From CAVQYV01 sp963718295 [NCBI: uncultured Methylomirabilota bacterium] (GTDB lineage Bacteria > Methylomirabilota > Methylomirabilia > CAVQYV01), in the NCBI GenBank assembly GCA_963718295.1, contig CAVQYV010000014.1:1-64000 (forward strand): 64,000 nucleotides of DNA. The letters run 5' to 3'. The notes under the pieces were generated by a model. It saw only the letters and a program-made list of their open reading frames with translations. It was not told the DNA's origin and did no database searches. Of this stretch, positions 1 through 8,122 are shown in pieces. The translations under genes were made by a program, and so were the position numbers. Every line of letters begins with the position of its first letter. Within the stretch, counting starts at the first letter, position 1.

Positions 1-2914
1 TTCCGAGATAGGGGACTCCCTTCGGTCCCCCGACCCGGAGGTCATCGATATGGAGAGTCATGGCACCAGTCGCCTGAGACGGGAAGAGATCCTTCAGGAC
101 CACCCTCAGGTCTTTTGCTGAAAGGGAAGATTCCCTGGAAGAGACCGACATCTCTTTCTGTTTCAGGTTCACCATCGGGACACGCAAGGTGAGATCGTCG
201 AGGGCGATCGTTAAAGGACCCTTGGGGACAGGGCCGGAAAGCTTGATTGTCCCAATGGTGAGCGCATGGGACCGGGACAGGCCCTGGAGATTGAGACCGA
301 CGTCTTCAGGGAGAAAAGGCTTTGCCGTCCGGTACACCTCGTCCAGGTCGATGGATATGGGACCTACGGTAACATCCGCTATGGCCCCGGCGTCGGTCTT
401 TTCCATCGAGCCGTGCCATGAAATCACGCTCCTTTCGAGGAATCGGAACTCTCCTTTGTCGATCGTAACCTTACTCCTGTTTATGTCAGCCTTTAGACCG
501 ATAACGTCAAAGGCTACCCGAAGGGGTTCCTTCAGATTTCCGAGATAGGGGAGTTCTTGGATGGAGGCTGAAACCGCACCACCGAGATTCATCTTCTTGA
601 ACCCCTTCTCCATCACCACCCTCACCGGCTTCGGCGTCGATATCTCGTTTACCCTTACACGCTTCTTATCAGCCGTGGTCAACCTGACCGAAAGGGCTTT
701 GAGGCCCGCAGTGAGGTCCAGCTCCCGTATGATGTCCCGATCCCTGAGCAGGGCGAGGGCCTTCTCCGAGTCCTTCATCCCTTCCATCTCCTCTTTCCCC
801 GGAAGCCTTCCCGCAAAACTCCATCCCATATTCGCCAATCCCGAAAGCTTCAAATTCCTCTTTATCTCTGGCGGGATATAGTCCATCACCTGGGAAAGAT
901 CCGCATGGACGCTACCCTCCGTACGAAGCCCCCTAAATCCCCATCTTTCCGCCGTCAGATTCATGCTGGCCCTCAATATCTTGCCCATGGAGATATCAGA
1001 CCTTAGCCGTTTGATGTCGGCCTCATAGTCGGTTTCCTTCCGCAGGACCATGGACATCGTCGTGCTGATTGAAAAAGGGGTCTTGATGGGAGACGACTTT
1101 CCGTTCGTGACGGAAACAGAAGGGGAATCCATTTTGAACTCCTTGACGTCCACATCAACCGACTTTCCCGGTCGGAGAGATACCTCTACAGAGAGGGATT
1201 GTTTCAGATCTTTTATTTTCCCTATCTCAGGAATTGAAAGCACACCTAACGATTGCCCCTCCTTCAAGGCGATGCGACCTGTCACGCCGAAGAGGGCTTC
1301 CTTCTCTCTTTGGATATCCGATGCCGAAATCTCCAGGGAGGGAAGATCTATCCGCTTCACGATCACCATCTTCGGTCCCCCGACCCGGAGGTCATCGATA
1401 TGGAGAGTCATGGCACCAGTCGCCTGAGACGGGAAGAGATCCTTCAGGACCACCCTCAGGTCTTTTGCTGAAAGGGAAGATTCCCTGGAAGAGACCGACA
1501 TCTCTTTCTGTTTCAGGTTCACCATCGGGACACGCAAGGTGAGATCATCGAGGGCGATCGTTAAAGGACCCTTGGGGACAGGGCCGGAAAGCTTGATTGT
1601 CCCAATGGTGAGCGCATGGGACCGGGACAGGCCCTGGAGATTGAGACCGACGTCTTCAGGGAGAAAAGGCTTTGCCGTCCGGTACACCTCGTCCAGGTCG
1701 ATGGATATGGGACCTACGGTAACATCCGCTATGGCCCCGGCGTCGGTCTTTTCCATCGAGCCGTGCCATGAAATCACGCTCCTTTCGAGGAATCGGAACT
1801 CTCCTTTGTCGATCGTAACCTTACTCCTGTTGAGATCCACCTCACCCTCATTCGTTACGCTGAACCTCAGTGGCCCCACGGAGCTTTTTTCAAACGGACC
1901 GCCCGTCATACCCAGGTCCTGTCCGGTGAATGCCATTGTGAACCTGAGGTTCTTCATCGGATCGCCTGATCCGTTCACAATGAATTCCACGACTCCTGTG
2001 ACGTCCGTATTTGAAAGAGAAGGGGGGAGAAAGGGCCTCACAACCGTCATCAACTGGGGCAAATCGATCTGCACCTTGTTCCTCATCTCCGGCGTCTTGA
2101 GGTCGCACTTAACGTCTATGGTCATGCCCGGAAGAGCCCCGTCGGCAACGACCGAGGCATCGCTCAGGCGCAATTCGCCCTTCGGGGTAAAAAGATTCCG
2201 GACGTTCGCGTCAAACCTGAGCGGCGGCAACGACCTCCCATCCAGATTGATGTCCGAAGCGGTCCTGACCGACAACGATTCTTGGCCAAAGGAGGCGATC
2301 TCCAGCGAAAGGGACCCCTTGTCCAGGGTGAGGTTTCTTCCCTGAGACCTGTCTTCAATCCCAATGGACATGTCCCTGAGCGTGGCCCTGGCCTGTACCT
2401 CGAAGGGAAGGGAGAAGGAGAGTTTACGCCATTCATCGAGCGTCTTTCTGGGCTCCGGCTCTTTCGGGACTCCTTTGGGTAGGGCGGAAAGAAGAGTTCC
2501 TACATTGGTGACTCCGTCTCTATTCCTGATGAACCTTAAGTTCAGGCCTTCGATACTGAACGCAGCTTTGAGCCGTCGGCGGAATAGTTCGCTGAGGTTG
2601 ATCTTCAGGACAATATTTTTGATGCTGAAGAGAGGTTCCTCTGAGAATGTGGGGTCGTCGTCAATGCGGAAGGAGCGCACGGAGATCCCGTCCGACCAGG
2701 TCCACCGAAGCCCTTCGACATGCACGGGACGTTGGAGGGTCTGGGAGGCTCTTGACTCTAAGAGCGACCTGAACGGTTTGGACGAAACGATGTTCGGCAG
2801 GAAATAAATCGTGATGATCAAAATCTCGATAAGTGCGAGCAAGGAGACTAAGAGCCATCTGAGCGGCCTCCACCACCTCCTGGCTCTTGCTTTGGGTGTA
2901 CGGGCCTCATTCAC
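1..2914 (-). CDS. AsmA/TamB-like envelope protein, partial (3' end beyond left edge)
   Basis: A single minus-strand frame stays open from an in-frame TGA at 2929-2927 to the left edge, over 960 codons. The best start is GTG at 2914 with an AAGGGGA ribosome site 7 nt upstream; a TTG lies at 2920. The N-terminus is basic (many Arg) followed by one hydrophobic segment at about residues 18-45. The rest is the repetitive beta-rich, Leu/Asp/Gly pattern typical of AsmA-like proteins, which are anchored in the inner membrane and span the periplasm, with roles in lipid transport or outer-membrane assembly. Family assignment rests on architecture only; there is no catalytic motif to check. The frame contains a 461-bp direct repeat spaced by exactly 450 codons. 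All plus-strand reading frames here are antisense shadows. Confidence 0.6.
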   Translation of the reverse strand, partial: MNEARTPKARARRWWRPLRWLLVSLLALIEILIITIYFLPNIVSSKPFRSLLESRASQTLQRPVHVEGLRWTWSDGISVRSFRIDDDPTFSEEPLFSIKNIVLKINLSELFRRRLKAAFSIEGLNLRFIRNRDGVTNVGTLLSALPKGVPKEPEPRKTLDEWRKLSFSLPFEVQARATLRDMSIGIEDRSQGRNLTLDKGSLSLEIASFGQESLSVRTASDINLDGRSLPPLRFDANVRNLFTPKGELRLSDASVVADGALPGMTIDVKCDLKTPEMRNKVQIDLPQLMTVVRPFLPPSLSNTDVTGVVEFIVNGSGDPMKNLRFTMAFTGQDLGMTGGPFEKSSVGPLRFSVTNEGEVDLNRSKVTIDKGEFRFLERSVISWHGSMEKTDAGAIADVTVGPISIDLDEVYRTAKPFLPEDVGLNLQGLSRSHALTIGTIKLSGPVPKGPLTIALDDLTLRVPMVNLKQKEMSVSSRESSLSAKDLRVVLKDLFPSQATGAMTLHIDDLRVGGPKMVIVKRIDLPSLEISASDIQREKEALFGVTGRIALKEGQSLGVLSIPEIGKIKDLKQSLSVEVSLRPGKSVDVDVKEFKMDSPSVSVTNGKSSPIKTPFSISTTMSMVLRKETDYEADIKRLRSDISMGKILRASMNLTAERWGFRGLRTEGSVHADLSQVMDYIPPEIKRNLKLSGLANMGWSFAGRLPGKEEMEGMKDSEKALALLRDRDIIRELDLTAGLKALSVRLTTADKKRVRVNEISTPKPVRVVMEKGFKKMNLGGAVSASIQELPYLGNLKEPLRVAFDVIGLKADINRSKVTIDKGEFRFLERSVISWHGSMEKTDAGAIADVTVGPISIDLDEVYRTAKPFLPEDVGLNLQGLSRSHALTIGTIKLSGPVPKGPLTIALDDLTLRVPMVNLKQKEMSVSSRESSLSAKDLRVVLKDLFPSQATGAMTLHIDDLRVGGPKGVPYLG
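20..480. repeat. 461-bp in-frame direct repeat, copy A
   Basis: Positions 20-480 match 1370-1830 with one visible difference (197 versus 1547). The offset is 1350 bp (450 codons), so both copies are translated in the same frame of the AsmA-like gene. In addition, positions 1-15 repeat 538-552, so the left edge begins a further unit of 537 bp (179 codons). Confidence 0.9.
1370..1830. repeat. 461-bp in-frame direct repeat, copy B
   Basis: Partner of the copy at 20-480. Identity stops sharply at 1831 and at 1369, which indicates a recent duplication or gene-conversion tract rather than ancient domain repetition. Confidence 0.9.
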
Positions 2915-2934
2915 GGCCAATCCCCTTCATCCCG

Positions 2935-3186
2935 AGACAGCGGTGTGTGGAGTCCATGAGATCCGGGTACTGGCTTCACGATCTCCTGACGGATCAGGGG
3001 ATCGAGGTGATCCTTTCCAACCCTCGAATTCCAATATCTCGCTTGCATCTCTTCTTCCGCAAGAGGATTGTGAAACCCGGCTATCCAAGAGCCATCGTGG
3101 TCATGGCGCATCAGACCTTGCATACCGTTTATTCCATTCGGAAAAACCAAACCCCTTATCGGGAGCCTGATCCCGCTTGTGCGTAA
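2935..3186 (+). pseudogene. IS110-family transposase remnant
   Basis: The plus frame encodes a piece reading GYWLHDLLTDQGIEVILSNP, which resembles the end of the N-terminal DEDD nuclease domain of IS110 transposases. It is joined almost directly to a piece reading AIVVMAHQTLHTVYSIRKNQ, which resembles their C-terminal helical end. The roughly 200 residues normally between these parts are missing, and there is no plausible start. This is inferred to be an internally deleted scar. It sits immediately upstream of the start of the divergently read AsmA-like gene and may have separated it from its original promoter. Confidence 0.5.
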
Positions 3187-3294
3187 CCCGTACGTGAAAC
3201 ATGACCCATCCCCGATGAGGCCGATATATTCCATCGACAATCGAGCACGGCGCCCTGGAATTTGGGGAATTATGGAGGAAATCATCCTTGAAAG

Positions 3295-3355
3295 AAAAAA
3301 GGCACCGAGATCTCGCCTGGGAAATCTATCCGGTGCCGTTTCTCTTCCACCTCCT
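3295..3355 (-). terminator. GGCACCG hairpin with T-run, preceded by AGGAGGTG box
   Basis: On the minus strand an AGGAGGTG box (3355-3348) is followed 10 nt later by a stem GGCACCG/CGGTGCC (3337-3331 with 3307-3301) and then TTTTTT (3300-3295). It would terminate transcripts coming from the 88-residue repeat protein gene at 3662. The same box-hairpin-T layout recurs at 6989-7054, so it may be a dispersed regulatory element rather than only a terminator. Confidence 0.6.
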
Positions 3356-3661
3356 GCTGAACGGCGGGGAAACAACTTCATCGAACTCAAACCTTAAGAA
3401 AGATCTCTACTCCCACTGTCATAAGGGCGAGATCGGGAAACAGGGCAAGCGAACCGCTAAGGTTTACGCTTGTCCAGCCATCATCTTTCCTTCCTTTTGG
3501 AGCCCTTTTCCTCCCCGGTACAGGCGAATGCCCCTTATCTGTCCGGAAGAGTTGCTGGGCAGACTCCCTTTTCAAGAAGGAATCGAATCGCCCCCTGCTT
3601 GGCTGCGACTCTCTCACTACCTGCCTTATCTTGGGGGCGGGGCATGGTGATCAATAAATCA
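3356..3661. other. Intergenic stretch without recognised gene
   Basis: Short frames exist on both strands but none has a ribosome site, family resemblance or consistent codon use. It is probably the 3' untranslated region of the gene ending at 3662. Confidence 0.4.
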
Positions 3662-4828
3662 TCACTGCATTAGCTTAACCGGATGGGCTTTCTTGTCGCG
3701 GATCATCTGGTCGTTCTTGTCCAACATTTGGCCGAGTTTGTCTTGTTCTTGGTCGGTGAGCTTTTTATCGGCCTTCATCCGGTCATGCCTTCCCTTGATC
3801 CGGTTCAAATTGTCTTGCACGATATCTGCTTCCTTTTGATTCAGTTCACCGGATCGGATCCCCTGGTCGATTCTCTCCTGCTGGTTCTTGAATCTGTCCG
3901 AGAAATCCCCTGCCTTCTCCTCGCTCTCCTCCACACGCTTAACCGGATGGGCTTTCTTGTCGCGGATCATCTGGTCGTTCTTGTCCAACATTTGGCCGAG
4001 TTTGTCTTGTTCTTGGTCGGTGAGCTTTTTATCGGCCTTCATCCGGTCATGCCTTCCCTTGATCCGGTTCAAATTGTCTTGCACGATATCTGCTTCCTTT
4101 TGATTCAGTTCACCGGATCGGATCCCCTGGTCGATTCTCTCCTGCTGGTTCTTGAATCTGTCCGAGAAATCCCCTGCCTTCTCCTCGCTCTCCTCCACAC
4201 GCTTAACCGGATGGGCTTTCTTGTCGCGGATCATCTGGTCGTTCTTGTCCAACATTTGGCCGAGCTTGTCTTGTTCTTGGTCGGTGAGCTTTTTATCGGC
4301 CTTCATCCGGTCATGCCTTCCCTTGATCCGGTTCAAATTGTCTTGCACGATATCTGCTTCCTTTTGATTCAGTTCACCGGATCGGATCCCCTGGTCGATT
4401 CTCTCCTGCTGGTTCTTGAATCTGTCCGAGAAATCCCCTGCCTTCTCCTCGCTCTCCTCCACACGCTTAACCGGATGGGCTTTCTTGTCGCGGATCATCT
4501 GGTCGTTCTTGTCCAACATTTGGCCGAGCTTCTCTTCTTGGTCGGTGAGCTTCTTGTCGGCCTTCATCTCTCCGGCCTGCATCCCTCCGGCCTGCACCTT
4601 TTTTATAGAGGCATCACGCAACAAGCGGTCATACCTTTCCTTGATCCGGTTCAAATTGTCTTGCACGATATCTGCTTCCTTTTGATTCAGTTCACCGGAT
4701 CGGATCCCCTGGTCGATTCTCTCCTGCTGGTTCTTGATCCTGTCTGGCAAATCAGCTGATATACCAACCCCAGGAAGAACCAAAGCAGCCAACGCGATTA
4801 ATGTCGCAACAAAAAGGAACCTTCTCAT
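3662..4828 (-). CDS. Secreted tandem-repeat protein (88-residue units), unknown function
   Basis: 388 residues. The start has a clear signal peptide (MRRFLFVATLIALAALVLPG, cleavage near ISA-DLP). The mature protein is four charged, mostly helical units of about 88 residues: the last three are nearly identical and the first is divergent with a small insertion. Each unit contains NQQERIDQGIRSGELNQKEA, then a KADKKLTDQE segment and NDQMIRDKKAHPVK. This resembles small periplasmic proteins of proteobacteria with the pattern QQ-RI-QGI-SGELT...DG-LT-E, whose role is unknown. The nucleotide repeats are 264 bp long. A strong promoter lies about 450 bp upstream and a hairpin terminator downstream. Function cannot be stated. 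Confidence 0.8.
   Translation of the reverse strand: MRRFLFVATLIALAALVLPGVGISADLPDRIKNQQERIDQGIRSGELNQKEADIVQDNLNRIKERYDRLLRDASIKKVQAGGMQAGEMKADKKLTDQEEKLGQMLDKNDQMIRDKKAHPVKRVEESEEKAGDFSDRFKNQQERIDQGIRSGELNQKEADIVQDNLNRIKGRHDRMKADKKLTDQEQDKLGQMLDKNDQMIRDKKAHPVKRVEESEEKAGDFSDRFKNQQERIDQGIRSGELNQKEADIVQDNLNRIKGRHDRMKADKKLTDQEQDKLGQMLDKNDQMIRDKKAHPVKRVEESEEKAGDFSDRFKNQQERIDQGIRSGELNQKEADIVQDNLNRIKGRHDRMKADKKLTDQEQDKLGQMLDKNDQMIRDKKAHPVKLMQ
3672..4761. repeat. 264-bp tandem repeats inside the secreted protein gene
   Basis: Three consecutive 264-bp units are almost identical (for example the same segment starts at 3888, 4152 and 4416). A fourth, divergent unit encodes the N-terminal part and carries extra codons near 4565-4620. 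The period is a multiple of three, so copy number changes keep the frame. Confidence 0.9.
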
Positions 4829-5612
4829 CTATTCTATTCCTCCTCGATTGTCGATTGGAGTACTTCGTCAAGGACTCTCGGGCAAAGGCCCGAGCCACTC
4901 TTAACCCTTCCATCTTCGTCCTACTCTATCCTTCACCTCCTCTTCAAGAGAAGTTTGTCAAGCAATAGATGAACTTGCGGGTAATGCCTTCAGGGGACGA
5001 GGGAGACCCTCCTGGGATCGGGTGTTAGGGTCATGGTATCGCATGATTATGGCCGCCCAGGCCCGACTGAGTGGAGCCTCAAACATCCGAGGCCGCTCCG
5101 AAGCATGAAAACACAAAGGCACCATCTGATATCTGAGATCAACCCGCTGCCTGTGACGTTCCACCCGATACCTGTCCTTTCCGTGAGTTCCACTGGGTGT
5201 TTAGCCTGTCGCAATAGACGAGAAAAGAGATTCTTGGAGGTGAGTGTGACTGAAGAAACGAATTTTTCTGGTTTGTATTTACTCCTATCCCTTCTTCCTG
5301 TCAACGAGTTTTCTGAATCTTTAGATAGAGAAAAGGTAGAGCCATTTCTGACCCTGCTTCTGGTATGTGGGGAGGTGAAGATGAAGAGCCAACTCCTTCC
5401 TCTGATCCCTCCCCAAATTGCCAAATTGCTTCTGACTCAGAATTTAAGAATAGCGTCTCGCGGTAGAAGGGATACATCAACTATTGGCCGGGCAGTCGCT
5501 GGCCCTCATACCCCCCTGTCTGAGAACTTCTCTTCTGGTCTCCGCTGTTCTGGCCTCCTTCTGGCTCTGTGTCAACAACCAAGACTGTCCCAGGTTGAAA
5601 TCTGTCCCGCTC
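4829..5612. other. Intergenic leader region with one promoter
   Basis: No convincing gene on either strand. It contains the minus-strand promoter at 5276-5304; if that promoter serves the gene at 4828, the transcript has an untranslated leader of about 440 nt, unusually long for bacteria. Confidence 0.5.
5276..5304 (-). promoter_or_regulatory. Sigma70-type promoter, first of three near-identical copies
   Basis: On the minus strand TTGACA (5304-5299), a 17-nt spacer ending GATAGGAG, then TAAATA (5281-5276). The -35 is perfect and the spacing optimal. The block from the spacer end through -10 is shared with the promoters at 7147-7175 and 10896-10924. Confidence 0.7.
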
Positions 5613-6113
5613 CTATCCCGCTTGGCTTTCCGCCTCCGCTTTCACCGCCGCGACGACCAGTGCCATGATCCCAACATTAACGTCAAGCTGGCTCTGCTCG
5701 TGGTGCCCTTTGAGCTTGGCTGCAAGCTCCAGGGTCTTACGTTGGGTCTCCAGGGCCTCAACCTCGCGTGAGTCGGTGACGATGCCGTCCTTTTGGAAGT
5801 AGAGCACCTGCTTGGCATCGAACAGGGCCTTGACCTTCTCGGCCAGAAATTTGTCGGAGAGGCCTGCCTCTTCCATGATCATGCCAAAACTCGCTCTAAC
5901 TTCGGGTTCCTTCAAGATCATCGACGCCTGCTGCGCCGCGCCCTTGTGACTTATCCCAGTCTCGATTGCTGCCTTGGTCACATCCCCGCCCTCAACAGCT
6001 GCTTTCAGGATGTGAGCCCTCCGAAGCATACCTGTGATCTTGTCTTTCCGGACGTGGTGCTTTGGTTGGACCCCTCCCTGAGGCTTGGGTGCGGGGAATT
6101 TTTTTGTCGGCAT
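5613..6113 (-). CDS. Phage terminase small subunit-like protein
   Basis: 166 residues. Residues 25-75 form a helix-turn-helix-like segment in which repeated Ala and Gly residues and a 'VTKAAIETGISHKGAAQQ' run resemble the DNA-binding end of phage terminase small subunits. The middle has the usual 'L...LFDAKQVLYFQKDGIVTD' feature and the C-terminus is helical. The small subunit recognises phage DNA for packaging. No large terminase or other phage gene is adjacent, so this is an orphan, either a prophage remnant or a domesticated DNA-binding protein. It ends with Ala-rich sequence and has a weak AAAGGAAC ribosome site. Confidence 0.55.
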   Translation of the reverse strand: MPTKKFPAPKPQGGVQPKHHVRKDKITGMLRRAHILKAAVEGGDVTKAAIETGISHKGAAQQASMILKEPEVRASFGMIMEEAGLSDKFLAEKVKALFDAKQVLYFQKDGIVTDSREVEALETQRKTLELAAKLKGHHEQSQLDVNVGIMALVVAAVKAEAESQAG

Positions 6114-6162
6114 CCTATTGTTCCTTTAGACAAAGAAAGGGAATGTTCCCTTCGATCCAGAA

Positions 6163-6372
6163 ATGGTTTTCCAAATCGGAATTGTGGTCAAGGATATAGA
6201 ACAAACCATCGAGTTCTACGAAGAAGTGTTCGGTATCGGGCCCTTCGAGCGAGTGGGAAAAGATGGGTTTGGCTTCGCCTACGTGGATTCAGATAGGATT
6301 GGAGGCACGATCTTCGAGTTGATCCAATCGGCCTCCAAAAAAGAAGCAGGGGCTGAGAAGGATACCAGGTAG
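6163..6372 (+). pseudogene. Glyoxalase/VOC-family gene with internal deletion
   Basis: 69 codons. The start matches a VOC domain (FQIGIVVKDIEQTIEFYEEV) and the end matches the last strand of the same family (FAYVDSDRIGGTIFELIQ), but the central half of the usual 130-150 residue domain is missing; the join is near residue 35. A functional VOC metal site would need residues from the lost part. I infer a remnant of a methylmalonyl-CoA epimerase or glyoxalase-like gene. A fully functional mini-protein is unlikely. Confidence 0.6.
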
Positions 6373-6467
6373 AGGAAGGGAGGGGGTCCATACTAATCGA
6401 GCGGAACTGCCCCGTACGTGAACCGTCCCACGGGCATGGAATCAGTGAATTATGGATCTGGCCTCTT

Positions 6468-6866
6468 TCACAGTTCCTGGAGGTTGATCACAGCCTGGGA
6501 TACTGCAAAGAGCGATATATTATTGCTCTCGGGATCTGGGGGGATGAGGAAAAAACCCGATCGTTGAGCATCGTAACCTATGATTGTTCCTTGCATCTCC
6601 TCGCCATCCACAAATTTTATCTCTACCTTCTGACCCAGGGCCTCATCCGATTTCAGAAACCTCTTCCGCTCGTTATAATCCGGATTTCCCTCAAAAGTCT
6701 TAACGAGAAAAACCGCTTTCAAATCATCAATTGCCATCCTCACCGGCGAGTCTCCTACGGCATCGCTATACACACGAAGAAAGGGCCTATCGGGGTCAAA
6801 ATGGTCAGCGTAACCCTTAGCTATCCGCCCATCCTTGTATCGCACGACAATTTTCATCAGCTCCAT
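6468..6866 (-). CDS. Small cytoplasmic protein, DUF6982-like
   Basis: 132 residues, no signal peptide or membrane segment. It holds two similar beta-rich halves: KIVVRYKDGRIAKGYADHF followed by DDLKAVFLVKTFEGN, and VEIKFVDGEEMQGTIIGYD followed by GFFLIPPDPESNN. This pattern is seen in short conserved proteins of unknown function in Deltaproteobacteria and relatives; I recall it as DUF6982 but cannot verify. Transcription probably starts at the promoter 7147-7175, and the roughly 270-nt leader contains a terminator-like hairpin, suggesting regulated read-through. Confidence 0.65.
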   Translation of the reverse strand: MELMKIVVRYKDGRIAKGYADHFDPDRPFLRVYSDAVGDSPVRMAIDDLKAVFLVKTFEGNPDYNERKRFLKSDEALGQKVEIKFVDGEEMQGTIIGYDAQRSGFFLIPPDPESNNISLFAVSQAVINLQEL

Positions 6867-6988
6867 ATCGGTTCTCCTATCCCATAGGTTAAGAAGGGAG
6901 AGAAACTCACAGCCGAAAGGACTGAAAGAAATCGAACCCTATGAAAGTGATGGATAGTGTCCACGGAGCCAGGCCATGGTGCAAACCC

Positions 6989-7054
6989 AAAAAGGCACCG
7001 GGATCCCTTCCTTCTGCAAGACCGATTCGGTGCCTTCTGTCAAACTCACCTCCT
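6989..7054 (-). terminator. AGGAGGTG box plus GGCACCG hairpin in a leader
   Basis: Minus strand: AGGAGGTG (7054-7047), 12 nt, stem GGCACCG/CGGTGCC (7034-7028 with 7000-6994), then TTTTT (6993-6989). It lies between the promoter at 7147-7175 and the gene starting at 6866, so it can act as an attenuator. Upstream small palindromes TCACGCGTGA and GATCACCGCGTGATC add possible alternative folds. Same layout as 3295-3355. Confidence 0.55.
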
Positions 7055-7146
7055 GCCGATCACGCGGTGATCCCGGTCACGCGTGACGAGGAATATTCAG
7101 CCTATTAGGAAAGCCTCATGTGTTCAAGCCAGTTCCCTTTTTCGCC

Positions 7147-7175
7147 TATTTACTCCTATCTGTTTTTCCTGTCAA
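7147..7175 (-). promoter_or_regulatory. Sigma70-type promoter, second of three near-identical copies
   Basis: Minus strand TTGACA (7175-7170), 17-nt spacer ending GATAGGAG, TAAATA (7152-7147). It points toward the gene at 6468-6866. The rest of the 6867-7386 gap shows the leader hairpin and no gene. Confidence 0.7.
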
Positions 7176-7386
7176 CTGATTTTGTGGTGTCGAAAAGCAA
7201 TTGACAGCAGGACAGGGAAAAGGTACATAGCAGCCAAGAGATCTTATGGGGCATAAAGAGAGGGCCGAGCCGAAGGAAACGCCCATCATGTTTGCAGTCA
7301 TCACTGTCGCATGTTTCGATGTTCGTCTGCATCGCGGACGCGTGGGAACTCTGTTCACCATTTCAATCAAGGAGGCTGAAAGAATC

Positions 7387-7830
7387 ATGAAAAAGATTCT
7401 CTGGACCACTTTGAGCTTATCCCTGCTGCTGTCGTTTTTCGTAACCCCCCTGTTAGGTCAGAACAACCTGGCCGGCGAGGTTCTCCAGGCAGAGGAGAGG
7501 TGGATCTCTGCCATCACCAACCAGGACCTGGCCGCCCTGGAGGAGATCTTGTCCCAGGACTTGATCTACACTCACTCTTCCGGCACCGTCGAGGACAAGA
7601 GCCAGAACATCACGGCCATCAGCAGCGGGAGCCTGAGATACGATGTCGTGAAATATGATGCCCCGGTGATCCGGATCTACGGGATGACTGCGGTGGTTGC
7701 GACGAAGGCGATGATGTCCGGCTCCAATAAGGGCCAGCCCTTCAATGTGCAGTTGAGGCTTCTCCATGTCTGGGTGCAAGAGGCAGGAAAATGGGCGCTG
7801 GTGGCGCATCAGACCACCCGACTTCCTTGA
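7387..7830 (+). CDS. Exported NTF2-like (DUF4440-type) protein
   Basis: 147 residues from ATG 7387, chosen over an upstream in-frame ATG because of AGGAGG 10 nt before it and the signal peptide that starts there (MKKILWTTLSLSLLLSFF). The mature part is an NTF2-like cone fold: an N-terminal helix with 'EERWISAITNQDLAALEEIL', then 'DLIYTHSSGTVEDKSQ' and a C-terminal beta sheet ending 'GKWALVAHQTTRLP'. DUF4440 proteins are diverse, some ketosteroid isomerase-like enzymes and many of unknown role. It is periplasmic by inference. No operon partner. Confidence 0.75.
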   Translation: MKKILWTTLSLSLLLSFFVTPLLGQNNLAGEVLQAEERWISAITNQDLAALEEILSQDLIYTHSSGTVEDKSQNITAISSGSLRYDVVKYDAPVIRIYGMTAVVATKAMMSGSNKGQPFNVQLRLLHVWVQEAGKWALVAHQTTRLP

Positions 7831-8122
7831 CCTGCTGAGTTCTGCGACCCTGATTACGGGCGAACCTCAGCCGCCTGAAAACTGGCAGACGGCTGAGCCC
7901 TGATCCGCTGCAAAGCGGGCGAAAGCCCAACTGGCATCCTCCCTCCTTATCCTCCATCCCGTAAGCCCACCGGATGGTTGCCTCCTTGCGGGCCATCAGG
8001 GCATCGCCGAGAGAAATCAATGGGAGGCCATATGTCTTCCTCCCTCTCCCGAGGGTTGCCTGGCAAATTCGACCTCTTGAGGAACTTGCAGGGGAATTCA
8101 TCGTAAGGACGGAGATTCAACC

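Noticed and set aside
189-2345. Long plus-strand open frames at the left end
   Set aside because: They are antisense to the continuous minus-strand AsmA-like frame, which has a signal-anchor-like start, a ribosome site and normal composition.
2911-3390. 159-codon minus-strand frame at 2.9-3.4 kb
   Set aside because: Opposite the IS110 scar; no ribosome site and no family resemblance, whereas the plus strand carries recognisable transposase pieces.
3683-4759. 358-codon plus-strand frame across the repeat gene
   Set aside because: Exact antisense shadow of the tandem repeats; very hydrophobic and repetitive because its partner is charged. No start signal.
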